Notes: generated by a model from the letters alone, not told the origin. A stretch of DNA of 64,000 bases from Clostridia bacterium (GCA_017404545.1 JAFRCC010000025.1:171545-235544); one strand, 5' to 3'; positions 18,498-27,648 are shown, numbered from the stretch's first letter. Numbers and translations are program-made.

Positions 18498-18842
18498 ATG
18501 AGAAGAGAGTATTTACAGCAATTTGATGAAGTATTTAATTGTAATCTAAGCGAAAAAATTAGAATAAATATGCCAGTGCTAGATAAACTTTATGAATATT
18601 TTGAAAATGATATATATGTGGCAAATAAAACACAACGTGATTTAGCTAAAAAGAGAGCAAACAAATATGAGGTTATAATGAAATCACTGAATAAACATCA
18701 GCAAGAATTATTTGACGAATACTTTCAAATAGAGAATGATATTGCAATTGATATTGAAAAGCAATTATTTACTTTTGGTTTTTTAATTGCCAAAGAATTA
18801 GACTTTGAATGTAATGAAATACTAAAAAGAAAAAATGAATAG
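18498..18842 (+). CDS. Small hypothetical protein, DUF6809-like
   Basis: 114 aa, mostly helical and Lys/Glu-rich. The pattern HQQELFDEYFQIENDI...FTFGFLIAKEL resembles small DUF6809-type proteins of Firmicute phages and mobile elements; this is recall, not a search. AAGGAG at 18482 selects ATG 18498. First gene of the accessory island, behind the attenuator-like leader. Confidence 0.65.
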   Translation: MRREYLQQFDEVFNCNLSEKIRINMPVLDKLYEYFENDIYVANKTQRDLAKKRANKYEVIMKSLNKHQQELFDEYFQIENDIAIDIEKQLFTFGFLIAKELDFECNEILKRKNE

Positions 18843-18877
18843 TAAAATATTAATAGCTAAAGTGGGTGTGATATATC

Positions 18878-18916
18878 ATGGCAGCAGCAGAAATTATAGC
18901 TAAAATAACTTTTTAG
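18878..18916 (+). CDS. Micro-ORF, 12 aa
   Basis: ATG preceded by GTGGGTGTG; encodes MAAAEIIAKITF. Too short to call on coding grounds; similar GGGGGTG-preceded small ORFs occur at 25649 and 26051. Could be a leader peptide or a fragment of a hydrophobic type I toxin. Confidence 0.3.
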   Translation: MAAAEIIAKITF

Positions 18917-18971
18917 TTTATTAAAGCTGCCTATTTTTATATATGGAATGGAAATATGTTGTAATAATAGA

Positions 18972-19005
18972 GAAAGAGCAGAGAGCAGTCTTTGCTCTTT
19001 CATTT
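18972..19005. terminator. Terminator between small genes
   Basis: GAAAGAGCA/TGCTCTTTC 9-bp stem. It ends the plus-strand gene and lies just past the stop of the minus-strand HTH gene. Confidence 0.75.
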
Positions 19006-19009
19006 GTGC

Positions 19010-19228
19010 CTATTCGTCATTGCATTTTATAAACAAATCGTTAATAGAGCAATCAAGAATAGTACATAATTTTTCGATATATTCGTATCTAATTGATTTT
19101 GTCTGATTTTCTACTAAAGCATTAAAATTTGTATAGCTAATTGTTCCAACATTATTTAGCTGATTGAATAACCAATACTTAGATTTGCTTTTTTTTCCTA
19201 GAAGAGCAATAACATTTAATTTTAACAT
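19010..19228 (-). CDS. Small Cro/CI-type HTH regulator
   Basis: 72 aa, one HTH_XRE domain. Helix 2-turn-helix 3 corresponds to SKYWLFNQLNNVGTISYTNFNALVEN, and IEKLCTILDCSINDLF is the classic C-terminal helix pair. GGAGGT touches the first ATG (19234), so the second ATG (19228), six bases on, is the likely start. Probably controls divergent genes of the island; the upstream gap 19229-19444 holds no other ORF. Confidence 0.85.
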   Translation of the reverse strand: MLKLNVIALLGKKSKSKYWLFNQLNNVGTISYTNFNALVENQTKSIRYEYIEKLCTILDCSINDLFIKCNDE

Positions 19229-19444
19229 ACACATACCTCCGTAATTTGTGACTTTTTAGTAGTGTATATAAATCTAATAAAATTATTAACTCATAAATAA
19301 ATAACTCATAAAAACAGTATACAAATTTTAAAAAGTATGCTAGAATTTTATTGAGGACAATAATTAATAACTGTCGTACTAAAGAAAGGGGGGTTATATT
19401 TATATATAACAATAAAAAAACTAATGATATGGAGGGATTAAAGA

Positions 19445-20962
19445 ATGAAAATTAAAGAAAAAAAGATTTTGGTTATAGCACTTTGCATGCTTTTATTAGT
19501 GCAATTTTTATTTATTAAGCCATCATATGCAGATGAAGATGATAAACAAATTGCAGAAACAATTAGTGCACTAATACCTGACACAGTAAAAATTAACATT
19601 TCAGAAATTGATGGTGCAGATGGTACTATTAGAGCTAATAAAGTTAAAGAAGAGATTCATAAAGTATTTCAAGAGAATAATGTAGATGAGGATTTAGTAG
19701 AGTTTAGTGCTTCTTCTATGATTGATTTACATCAAGTACATACAAGAGTAAAAAAAGGTCAGAGCTATAAAGACAAATACGTAAATGTAAAATATAGTAA
19801 TAGTGATAATTATAACGAAGAAGATGAGCAATATGTTAAAAATATTACTAAAGATATTAAGTATGTTGATTTAAAAGAACCAATAGTAATTGGAATTGAA
19901 CATGAAAATGAATTTCTAAATAAAGGTGGAGCTTATCAAACTGTATTGAAAGCATATGAGGATGCTTTTGATGAAATGATGAAAAGTTATGACGTTGAAG
20001 TAAAATATTCGATTAGTCATGGATTTTATCTATGTTGCCTTATATATAAGGATGGAATATGTTATAAAATTACTGATGGTTTTGCAATTAATTGGATTCC
20101 AGGAATTATAATTCCTGATGATGTAGAAGATACCGATGAAGCATATATGGATTATGCAAAACCACTAATAGCTCAAAATCTTAATTGGGATATGGATGAT
20201 TTTGATTTAGAGAAAAATACAAACCAAATGATAGTCGACCAGGAAGCAATTGATGAAGAAGGGGCAACTCCTATCGAAAATGATGGAACTTTTTATTTAG
20301 CGACACATCACAGTGGAAATGGCATGAGAGATATAAAATTATATAAAGAAGCAAAGGGACCATCTGAGATTGAATTAGACGATAATGAAACGGGTATTGA
20401 ATTAAATACAAATACTGATGTAATTCCAGCAAATTCTACATTAGAATGCACTGAAATAAAAGGTGGAGAAGAATATCAAAATATAAAAAATACCTTAGGG
20501 AATGGAATATCAAGATTCAAAGCATTTGACATAAATATTTTAAAAAATGGTGAGAAAATACAACCTGACGGAAAAGTAAAAATAAGAATTCCGATTCCAA
20601 GTAGTTATAATAAAAGTAGAATTTTTGTTGCTTTTGTAGATGATAATGAAAATGTAATAAAACTAAATCATCAAGTTATAGATAACTATGCAGTTTTTGA
20701 AACAGAGCATTTTAGCAATTATGTTTTAGCAGAGACAGATACAAGCGAAAGTGATAGAAACATAGATGATAATCAGATTGAAGAAGATGAGAAAAAGGTT
20801 GATATAGATAGTAGCAATGAATCTATAGAAGATAATAAAGAAAATGTAAATAGAAGCAATCCTAAAACTGGAGATAATGTACTTGCGTATATTGTGACAA
20901 TATCACTTGGATTAGCGAGCATAATTGTGATATCAGTCAAGAAATCAAAAATAAGAAGATAA
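19445..20962 (+). CDS. Secreted wall-anchored protein with NPKTGD sorting signal
   Basis: 505 aa. Signal peptide at residues 1-28 (hydrophobic core LVIALCMLLLVQFLFI, cleavage near SYA). The body has no domain I can name; residues about 400-430 (KIRIPIPSSYN...FETEHFSNYVLAE) look like a beta-sandwich found in other Firmicute surface proteins. The C-terminus has NPKTGD, a TM helix and a KKSKIRR tail: a sortase signal. An acidic stretch (about 440-475) precedes it. The RBS is GGAGGG at 19432. Confidence 0.8.
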   Translation: MKIKEKKILVIALCMLLLVQFLFIKPSYADEDDKQIAETISALIPDTVKINISEIDGADGTIRANKVKEEIHKVFQENNVDEDLVEFSASSMIDLHQVHTRVKKGQSYKDKYVNVKYSNSDNYNEEDEQYVKNITKDIKYVDLKEPIVIGIEHENEFLNKGGAYQTVLKAYEDAFDEMMKSYDVEVKYSISHGFYLCCLIYKDGICYKITDGFAINWIPGIIIPDDVEDTDEAYMDYAKPLIAQNLNWDMDDFDLEKNTNQMIVDQEAIDEEGATPIENDGTFYLATHHSGNGMRDIKLYKEAKGPSEIELDDNETGIELNTNTDVIPANSTLECTEIKGGEEYQNIKNTLGNGISRFKAFDINILKNGEKIQPDGKVKIRIPIPSSYNKSRIFVAFVDDNENVIKLNHQVIDNYAVFETEHFSNYVLAETDTSESDRNIDDNQIEEDEKKVDIDSSNESIEDNKENVNRSNPKTGDNVLAYIVTISLGLASIIVISVKKSKIRR

Positions 20963-20991
20963 ATAAGATATTTTTTGTAGTACATAAAGAG

Positions 20992-21029
20992 CCTCTTATG
21001 AATGTGAAGAACTTCATATGAGGTTTTTT
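20992..21029 (+). terminator. Terminator of the NPKTGD gene
   Basis: CCTCTTATGAA/TTCATATGAGG stem followed by TTTTTT. Confidence 0.9.
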
Positions 21030-21092
21030 GATGTAATAAGGTAATACTGAATTAACAATTTTCGTAATACGATATGGAGGAAAATTATTATT

Positions 21093-21607
21093 ATGAAGAA
21101 TTTTAGGATGACATATGGTGATATAATTGAAGTCGCAAAAAAATATAACGTTGATGCTTTAGTCAACCCGACAAACAGGTATATGGATTTGGGCTGTCGG
21201 TGTATGCGGTGCTATATATGATGCAGCACGGTGTCGAGCAAATTGAAAATTATTGTCACTTTAAATGGCCAAAAGAGATGAGCGTTAATGAAATTAGAAT
21301 TACTACAGGATTTGCTTTACTAAAAGATATAATACATATATATGCACCAATATATGAACAAGAAAGTGAACCACTAACTAAATTAAAGGAGTCATATTTA
21401 AAATTGTTTGAAGTTATAAAACAAGAAAAATATGCTAGAATTATAATTCCTTCCGTAGGCACAGGATTTCACTGCTATAGACACGAAGAAATTGCTGATA
21501 TGGTTGTAAATCTCTTAAAAGAATTTTGTGATAACAACAAAGACATGGATATTATATTTAATTTATATGACGAAAAAACGAAGTATATATACGAGCAATA
21601 TTTGTAG
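21093..21607 (+). CDS. Macro-domain protein, read through two CGGN sites
   Basis: 170 aa when the C at 21198 and the C at 21229 are dropped. The protein then runs MTYGDIIEVAKKYNVDALVN, next the macro-domain loop GVCGAIYDAAGVEQIE, and later RIIIPSVGTGFHCYRHEEIA, the normal order for ADP-ribose-binding macro domains (O-acetyl-ADP-ribose or ADP-ribosyl hydrolases). Without recoding the first frame stops after 42 codons. GGAGG precedes ATG 21093. In a standard genetic code this would be called a pseudogene with two insertions. Confidence 0.75.
21198..21201 (+). other. CGGT recoding site 3 (macro residue 36)
   Basis: The codon before is TGT. Reading GGT yields the first Gly of the conserved GVCGAIYDAA loop. 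Confidence 0.75.
21229..21232 (+). other. CGGT recoding site 4 (macro residue 46)
   Basis: Codon before is GCA; 31 bases after site 3. Reading GGT gives the Gly of DAAG, a conserved macro-domain position, and enters the long final frame. Confidence 0.75.
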
Positions 21608-21667
21608 ATAAAACATTGTATTAAGTTTGAAATCAGGCATTTATTTTCGTAAAATATTATAAAAAGA

Positions 21668-21763
21668 ATTGTTGAAATAGTTGATATTATAATGATTTCA
21701 AATGATGAAACAAAATCAGGGGATATTCTAGTAAAAAATAAATATGGTAAACAGAAATATTAA
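21668..21763 (+). pseudogene. Possible coding remnant
   Basis: A 32-codon open stretch (IVEIVDIIMISNDETKSGDI) with no start signal, between the macro gene and a hairpin. It may be the tail of a lost gene. Confidence 0.2.
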
Positions 21764-21794
21764 AATTTTAATAGCATAGATAAATGCAGTGAAG

Positions 21795-21829
21795 GAAGTA
21801 TAGAGTGTGCAAAACTCTATACTTCTTTT
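21795..21829. terminator. Terminator hairpin
   Basis: GAAGTATAGAGT pairs with ACTCTATACTTC, then TTTTA. It overlaps the stop codon of the minus-strand resolvase. Confidence 0.8.
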
Positions 21830-22526
21830 AATTCGCGTTTATATTTATAGTATGTATTTCTTGAAATTCCAGCTAGCTTTCGACATTCTTCATCATTCAG
21901 TGTACCATCAAAGTTTTTTGAATGTTTTAGGATGATAGCTTTAGCTTCTTTCGATTTTTTAGTTGTTAGTTTAGAACCTGGTTTTTGACCGATTCGTTTC
22001 CCGTTTAATTTTGCTGTTAAAATTCCTTCTTTAGTTCTTTGATGCAAGTCTTGAACTTCTTTTTCAGCTTGTTCAAAAGCTAATCTTATTTGTTCTTTTG
22101 CAATGTCAATGGAATATTCTTTTACAGCCTCAATAACAGCATTAACAAACTTGTCAGTAGATTCACTACCAGTTTCTAGTCTAAAATCAATCTGTCTTTG
22201 TATTTGTTGCTTAAAAACATCTGTGTTTATATGAGGCTCTTTTAAAAATACGAGTGATACATTCTTATTATAAAGCTCTTCGTACAATTTACAGCCTTCT
22301 TCGCTGCTTCTGCTCATTCTAGATACGCTGTCGAAGATTAAAGTGTCTCCATCTTCTAATATTTTTAGTAGATTCTCAAATTCTTTACGACCGTTCTAGT
22401 TTAGTTCCGTGTGTATGTTTCTTTTATAATGTGTGCATGTGGATATTTTTCAAGTATATTGCGAACTTGACGCTCTATATTTTGCTTTTTTGTACTTATA
22501 CGTGCAACGCCATATATTTTTTTCAT
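21817..22526 (-). CDS. Small serine resolvase/invertase, read through two CGGN sites
   Basis: 235 aa when the bases at 22409 and 22393 (C on the minus strand) are skipped. N-terminal catalytic domain: YGVARISTKKQNIERQ with the nucleophile Ser11, then TYTGTKLEGRKEFENLL, then FDSVSRMSRSSEEG. The C-terminal HTH is LNDEECRKLAGISRNTYYKY. Pin/Tn3-resolvase family. Without recoding the first frame ends soon after residue 40. RBS AAGGAAGG lies upstream of ATG 22526. Likely acts on the island or a nearby invertible or resolution site; I did not find that site. Confidence 0.8.
22390..22393 (-). other. CGGT recoding site 6 (resolvase residue 45)
   Basis: Minus-strand codon before is GAA. Reading GGT restores LEGRKEF, the usual resolvase sequence. 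Confidence 0.75.
22406..22409 (-). other. CGGA recoding site 5 (resolvase residue 40)
   Basis: Minus-strand codon before is ACA. Reading GGA restores the conserved TGTKLE motif; the zero frame reaches TAA two codons later. Confidence 0.75.
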
Positions 22527-22775
22527 GTTTATTCAACATCCTTCCTTTTAATCTATAGTAGCATAACTAACCATCGTTATTTTTGATATTGTTATTTTAA
22601 CTCAAGGTTGATGAAATCTCAAATGTTTTAATACTTTTTGAACATATGTTAATTTTAATACTAGTAAAAGAAAATTGAATATAGTTAAAATATAGATTGA
22701 TGTATATTTGTGTATTGAAAGAAAATCAATATGATGATAGAATAGCTGCATAATTATTACAGGAGTGATGCATAT

Positions 22776-23645
22776 ATGAAATGTAAATACTGCGATTCTG
22801 AGAATTTGTATAAGAGAGGATATTATAAAGAAAAGCAAAAGTTCCAATGTAAAAATTGCGGAAAATACTTTTCAGAAGAAATGGATATAACTAGACATGA
22901 TTATATATATCATTTTAATTGTAGATTGAGAAAGAATGAAAATAACAAAATCAGCAGAGAAAACTACTGCAGTATAACAAATGAGCTTGATTATCAAGAC
23001 AAAAAGAATATAAGGAATGCTACTGAATATTTCAATTATTACAAAAAGGAACCACTTTTAGTACCAGAGCAATATTATAAAATACCAAATAAAATTTTTA
23101 AGGATTTTGAGCACTATACTGACGAGTTTGTTCAAAATCACTATAAAGACTGTATGAAAAATTATGATTTAAATATGTCTTTCTTTTCTCAAATAAATCA
23201 TGAAGAATTTGATTTGTATCTAGATAAATTTATAAAAAAAAATAAATTTAAACAAATATCAGATTTATCTATAGTTAAAGGAGTTGCAGGAATTTACGTT
23301 ATGGTTTTAGACGAATACAGCCAATGTTATATAGGAAAGTCAGAAGATATAAAGCAAAGAATTTTAAGTCATTGGAGCAAGAAAAAACACTTTGCTAGAC
23401 TAATTAATGGGTCTGTTGATACTTCAATTTTGTCAATAGACTCATTTGGAGCACTAGATACAACCAGAATATATTACAAAAAAATATTAAGCTTATATGA
23501 TAGAGATGAGCAAGAGCAAAATTTGGTAACAAGATTTAAAAAAGAGTATAGATTAAACAGAGTCGATGGCGGACTTAATGGTATAGAAGATACTGCACTA
23601 AGAAACCTTATGCTTCTTTCGTCAATACAGCAAAGAAAACTATAA
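22776..23645 (+). CDS. Zinc-ribbon plus GIY-YIG nuclease protein
   Basis: 289 aa. Residues 3-28 form a transposase-type zinc ribbon (CKYC...FQCKNCGKYFSEE) of the IS1/IS1595 kind. Residues about 170-260 form a GIY-YIG nuclease: GVAGIYVMV, YIGKSEDIKQRI, with the basic helix after it. A homing-endonuclease-like DNA-binding and cutting architecture, cytoplasmic. The RBS is AGGAGTG. The next gene starts 23 bases downstream. Target and role unknown; a mobile-element or defence nuclease is plausible. Confidence 0.75.
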   Translation: MKCKYCDSENLYKRGYYKEKQKFQCKNCGKYFSEEMDITRHDYIYHFNCRLRKNENNKISRENYCSITNELDYQDKKNIRNATEYFNYYKKEPLLVPEQYYKIPNKIFKDFEHYTDEFVQNHYKDCMKNYDLNMSFFSQINHEEFDLYLDKFIKKNKFKQISDLSIVKGVAGIYVMVLDEYSQCYIGKSEDIKQRILSHWSKKKHFARLINGSVDTSILSIDSFGALDTTRIYYKKILSLYDRDEQEQNLVTRFKKEYRLNRVDGGLNGIEDTALRNLMLLSSIQQRKL

Positions 23646-23668
23646 TAAGGTATGGGAGGTAAGGTATA

Positions 23669-24643
23669 ATGAGTAGTATAAAGTTTCAGTTTGATGGGAA
23701 AAAATTTGAAGAAAAAATAATTAAAGAAATTGAAAGGGACGTTAAGAAGAATATATATAGAAAGGAACAAGAGTGTGGAAACATGGTGATGCTACAGCGT
23801 TTAGAAGAAGAGATGCTTGATATTATACTAGATAAATACGATGGAAATGAAGAATTATTGGTGTCAGGGCAATTTCAGGATTTTCCACCTAAGATGAAAT
23901 TAAGTGTAAATAAGTTGATGGATAAGTTAGAATTATCAGGATACTTGTCCAGTGTGAATAAAAACATGAGAGGTTGGTTTGTAACACTAACTCCTGAGGC
24001 AATTAGTTATTTTCAAAAGAAAGGATGTAGAGATGAATTGATTACAGAAATGCCAGATAATGCGAAAAAATTATTAAGTAAGCTAATTGAATGTGAAAAT
24101 CAAGGTGGGAATATCTCAGAACTGTTAAGGCGTGAGATAGATGCAGATGATACTGATAAAATAACTAGGAGTATAATAGGCACTTTAAAATATAATGGAT
24201 TAATTAAGACTAAGTGGGCTGATGATACAATATATTATGCGGAGCTAACAAATGAGGGAAGATGTTATTTTGAAATGGAGAAAAAGCATATGGAAAAACT
24301 AGAAGAAAAAAATAATGTGTTTAATATAGAGAATTTTATAAATTCAGGAGTAGTCAACACAGGTACGATGATTGACTCTAACATTAGCATCAACAATGCT
24401 GTAACGCAACTGGAAAAAGAAATTGATACGAGAGCTAAAGAAGAGGAAAAACAGGAACTTAAAGAATTGGTGGAAGAAGTAAAGGATTATATAGATAATA
24501 TAAAAGAAAACAAAAATGTAACTAAAAATACTGGATTATTCAAAAGATTACAAGCTCATTTTGAAAAAAATCAATGGTTTTATGAACAAGTTGTAGGAAT
24601 AGTTGGTCAAGCAGTATTATTAATTATGGGAAATCAAGGCTAA
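23669..24643 (+). CDS. Hypothetical winged-helix protein
   Basis: 324 aa, not recognised. Residues about 30-105 and 115-200 each look like a small winged-helix unit (KLMDKLELSGYLSSV...WFVTLTPEAISYF and IIGTLKYNGLIKTKWADD...AELTNEGRCYF). A coiled coil follows (about 240-290, Glu/Lys-rich), and a short hydrophobic end (VVGIVGQAVLLIMG). Frame start at 23669 follows GGGAGG. Paired with the GIY-YIG gene, it may be its regulator or partner. Confidence 0.6.
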   Translation: MSSIKFQFDGKKFEEKIIKEIERDVKKNIYRKEQECGNMVMLQRLEEEMLDIILDKYDGNEELLVSGQFQDFPPKMKLSVNKLMDKLELSGYLSSVNKNMRGWFVTLTPEAISYFQKKGCRDELITEMPDNAKKLLSKLIECENQGGNISELLRREIDADDTDKITRSIIGTLKYNGLIKTKWADDTIYYAELTNEGRCYFEMEKKHMEKLEEKNNVFNIENFINSGVVNTGTMIDSNISINNAVTQLEKEIDTRAKEEEKQELKELVEEVKDYIDNIKENKNVTKNTGLFKRLQAHFEKNQWFYEQVVGIVGQAVLLIMGNQG

Positions 24644-24667
24644 ATAAAGAAGTTATTGCATTTATAA

Positions 24668-24704
24668 AACCTTTTCATTGACGAAATGTTAGCTGTTTTA
24701 TGAA
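24668..24704 (+). repeat. Repeat element copy 1 (upstream of the HEPN-like gene)
   Basis: The 19 bases AACCTTTTCATTGACGAAA are identical at 25592-25610, and the similarity continues to the TTTTAT end. Each copy lies 30-75 bases before a gene of the island. Confidence 0.65.
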
Positions 24705-24776
24705 TATAAATTTGATGCATATAACTTTAAAATTTACAAGAATAATAGAAAAGAGTGGGCAGAGAGGTGTGATAAT

Positions 24777-25439
24777 ATGACATGTGATGAATTCACTAAT
24801 ATTTATTGGAATAATTATATATTGATTGAAAAAGAATTCAGAGAAACAAGCAAATATGTAACATTGTCGGATGATAACTATGATACATATTCTACCGAAT
24901 ATATTAAATTGCTATTGCAAATAGGAAGTGAGGTTGACGTATTGTTGAAAGATTTTTGTAGCTATATAGATAAAAGTTTTTGTGGGGAAAACATGAATGA
25001 ATACAGAGATTGTATTAGTACATCCTATAAAGATTTATTTCAGCAAAAGGTTAGGGTTATACATATGAAAAAAGATATAGAACCTTGGGATGCGATGTTG
25101 AAGCAACAACCTATTGGTTGGTGGACTGCGTACAATAAAGTTAAGCATGAAAGAAATCAAACGAATACAATAGATGGGATTACTAAAACAAGCTACAAGT
25201 TTGCTAATTTGCGAAATACATTAATGGCACTAGGTGGATTATATCAGATTTTACTTAATTATTATTTAATGCTGGCTCAACATGAAAATAAGCATGTATT
25301 AATTCCATTGCCGGGGTCCAGAATATTTAAATTGATAGGAAATAAATGGAAGAGTGTAAATTTTGTTTTAGATACAGCTATCTATTTAGATGCAGATAAT
25401 GGTTGTTTATATATGGAAAGTAGTGAGATAGATTACTAG
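24777..25439 (+). CDS. Hypothetical HEPN-like helical protein
   Basis: 220 aa, all-helical. WWTAYNKVKHERN near residues 114-126, followed by LRNTLMALGGLYQILLNYY, is the pattern of HEPN-type proteins; many HEPN proteins are RNases in toxin or defence systems. A clear R-x4-6-H pair is not obvious, so catalysis is uncertain. Preceded by repeat copy 1 and GAGAGGTG. No partner antitoxin gene of the MNT type is visible next to it. Confidence 0.5.
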   Translation: MTCDEFTNIYWNNYILIEKEFRETSKYVTLSDDNYDTYSTEYIKLLLQIGSEVDVLLKDFCSYIDKSFCGENMNEYRDCISTSYKDLFQQKVRVIHMKKDIEPWDAMLKQQPIGWWTAYNKVKHERNQTNTIDGITKTSYKFANLRNTLMALGGLYQILLNYYLMLAQHENKHVLIPLPGSRIFKLIGNKWKSVNFVLDTAIYLDADNGCLYMESSEIDY

Positions 25440-25591
25440 ACTATGGACTATATTTATACATTTAACATTGATAATGTGTAACAATTTTGTTTGATATTTA
25501 TGTAGAAATTTGTCGATAAAATTTAACCAATAATTAAAAATAAGTTGGATGTTCGCTTGATTTGTGGATAAAGTTGTTATAACATATATGC

Positions 25592-25624
25592 AACCTTTTC
25601 ATTGACGAAAGGCTAGCCTTTTAT
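25592..25624 (+). repeat. Repeat element copy 2
   Basis: Same 19-base core as copy 1; here it runs into the 14-base palindrome AAAGGCTAGCCTTT. It precedes the small ORF at 25649 by 25 bases. Confidence 0.65.
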
Positions 25625-25648
25625 AGAAGGTGGAAAGGGGGTTATGAT

Positions 25649-25750
25649 ATGTCAAGCTACGACCTTATTCTTAAATTAATTGAAATGTTACTTGCTGAAA
25701 AAGAAAAGAACTTTCAATTAAATGAGAATAAAAGCAAAGACAAAGACTAG
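25649..25750 (+). CDS. Small amphipathic peptide, 33 aa
   Basis: Strong RBS (GGAAAGGGGG) before ATG 25649; the protein has a hydrophobic N-terminal helix (YDLILKLIEMLL) and a charged tail. It has its own terminator. Size and layout recall type I toxins of Firmicutes, but the helix is short for a membrane span. Confidence 0.5.
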   Translation: MSSYDLILKLIEMLLAEKEKNFQLNENKSKDKD

Positions 25751-25769
25751 CGTACATATATAGTCGAAA

Positions 25770-25807
25770 GATAGAGTGAATTGCAGTTCACCCTGTCTTT
25801 TTTTTTG
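25770..25807 (+). terminator. Terminator of the 33-aa ORF
   Basis: GATAGAGTGAA/TTCACCCTGTC stem followed by ten T. Confidence 0.9.
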
Positions 25808-26050
25808 TGCAAAAAAATAGTGTATGTATTGCAGTACATACACCAGTTACAAATATGCTTTGCTACGACCAAAAGACACATTTGCTTAAGCTAGATATAT
25901 AATAGCATTTTTTTTCATATTTGTCAAACTAATAAATGCTATTATTAGTTATTTTATGCATAGTAATAATAAAAATTCTTAAAAATTAAAAAAAATAAGA
26001 TCAAAATTCAATTCGAGTGGTGATAATACTTAATAGAGGGGGTGAAAAAA

Positions 26051-26086
26051 ATGATAATAAAAATTGTTTTGGCTGACTCAGGTTAA
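26051..26086 (+). CDS. Micro-ORF, 11 aa
   Basis: ATG after AGAGGGGGTG; encodes MIIKIVLADSG. Possible leader peptide of the downstream replication genes; coding status unproven. Confidence 0.3.
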   Translation: MIIKIVLADSG

Positions 26087-26129
26087 AATATAGTTTTACA
26101 AGCTAAAAAATAAAAAGGAGGAATTTAAT

Positions 26130-26489
26130 ATGATAATAACGACGGAAGGAAAAATTATAAATTTTTTTAGAGAAGAGGCGTATAGTTTCAAAGATGAAAA
26201 AAATACAGGAAGTGGTGTTATAAATGTACCGACAAAGCACTTTCTGAGGTTTGCAATCCTAGAAAAATCGAATCAAGATGAAAATGAAATAAATACGATT
26301 GAATGTACTGCAGTACTTCGTGATAACAAAGAGCTTATTGAAAAAACAAAAAGAATATATGTAGATATGCTAATAAACAACGATTTTAGTCGAATCGTGA
26401 CACTTAAAATTAACATGTCTACTTGGAAATCACAAAAGGAAAAATTTGAGGGGAAATTTATACTAGAAGATATACAAGAAATTTGTTGA
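26130..26489 (+). CDS. Hypothetical protein next to the Rep gene
   Basis: 119 aa, not recognised. Predicted alternating strands and one helix, no TM. Excellent RBS (AAAAAGGAGG). Position directly before the HUH replication protein suggests a replication accessory or mobilisation role, by location only. Confidence 0.6.
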   Translation: MIITTEGKIINFFREEAYSFKDEKNTGSGVINVPTKHFLRFAILEKSNQDENEINTIECTAVLRDNKELIEKTKRIYVDMLINNDFSRIVTLKINMSTWKSQKEKFEGKFILEDIQEIC

Positions 26490-26536
26490 TAAGAAAAAAA
26501 TACTAAAGAAGTTAATGTAGTAGTTTTTCTTATCAA
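26486..26536. terminator. Hairpin after the 119-aa gene
   Basis: TTGATAAGAAAAA and TTTTTCTTATCAA form a long stem that includes the stop codon. Could be a terminator or, next to a Rep gene, a nicking-site hairpin. Confidence 0.5.
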
Positions 26537-26659
26537 AGTGGGCATATACAGTATATTTAAAAAGTATAAAAAAATCAATTTTTAACTGAAGAAAAAAAGA
26601 AATTATATTAACTAGATATAAGCAGAAAGATTAAAAAAATTTTTAGGAGGTTGAGTAAT

Positions 26660-27538
26660 TTGAAAAAAATATACGAAAAAGGTGAGAACTATGTAATAAA
26701 TAAAGAGAAAGTTGTTAAGTGTACGCAATATGACTCAACAGATGATATTGATATAGAGCTAATCATGAATGGTGATGATAATTTTTCTCATATAAGAAAA
26801 CTAAGTAAAGATGAGTTTTTAAATATTGAAACAGGAGAAGTATGTAAATATAATCATTATAAAGAGAAAAACATAGAAAGTCTAAAAAAATCAATGAAGA
26901 AGCTAGAAGGTATATTGAGAAACAATTTCAGTGGCAGCAAGAATGAATTATTTATAACGTTAACAACTAAAAAAAATATTAGCGACGTTGAGGTTGTAAA
27001 GAAAATGTTCAACTGTTTTTGGAAAAAACTAAAACAAGAGTATTCAAATCTAGAATATGTTTATGTAGTTGAACAATATGAGCATAGAGATGGTTGGCAC
27101 ATACATGCTCTAATAAAAGATATGAAAAGCAATAAATTATACATAAGTAATGAAACAATAGAAAAGTATTGGAATGAAGGATATACAAAGACTAATAGAA
27201 TAACTGACAGCATAGAGAATAAACGAATTAATGAAGAAGAACATATGAGCTATATACAAAATGAAATCGAACGTTATGGCGTTGAATCAGTAATTAGATA
27301 TATGACGAAGATTAAAAGTAAAGAGATGATTCCAATATCCTCAAAAGCATACTATAAAAGCAGAAATATAAAGAAACCAGAAGGTAAAAAAGTATCTTAT
27401 GAAAGTGCATGTGCATTAATGAAAAATGACTATGTACTAAAGAATGAGTATACAATCATTATAAGAGATGAAGAAACAAACAAATTGGTAGGAATGAAAA
27501 AGAGAGAGCTGTGGAAAAAAAGAAAAATGAAGACTTAA
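26660..27538 (+). CDS. Rolling-circle replication initiator (HUH Rep)
   Basis: About 292 aa. HUH endonuclease motifs are in order: motif 1 LFITLTTKK, motif 2 HIHALIKD (the metal-binding His-x-His), and motif 3 VIRYMTKIKSKEM with the probable nicking Tyr. Similar to Rep proteins of small plasmids, phages and integrative elements. AGGAGG at 26645 best fits TTG 26660; TTG 26651 is the alternative. Implies that this part of the island can replicate by rolling circle after excision. Confidence 0.8.
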   Translation: MKKIYEKGENYVINKEKVVKCTQYDSTDDIDIELIMNGDDNFSHIRKLSKDEFLNIETGEVCKYNHYKEKNIESLKKSMKKLEGILRNNFSGSKNELFITLTTKKNISDVEVVKKMFNCFWKKLKQEYSNLEYVYVVEQYEHRDGWHIHALIKDMKSNKLYISNETIEKYWNEGYTKTNRITDSIENKRINEEEHMSYIQNEIERYGVESVIRYMTKIKSKEMIPISSKAYYKSRNIKKPEGKKVSYESACALMKNDYVLKNEYTIIIRDEETNKLVGMKKRELWKKRKMKT

Positions 27539-27648
27539 AATTGTATATAAAAATAATTATATACTTGAGCAATTCTAATAAAAAATGTTTTAATATACGA
27601 TGTAGAGCTGAATAAGCTCTGCATCATATGTAAGGAAGGATGTTAAAT

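Larger units (their letters stand above)
25440..26129. other. 690-base stretch of small elements
   Basis: Holds repeat copy 2, two very small ORFs (25649-25750 and 26051-26086), a terminator at 25770 and otherwise AT-rich sequence. No larger gene in any frame. Confidence 0.6.
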
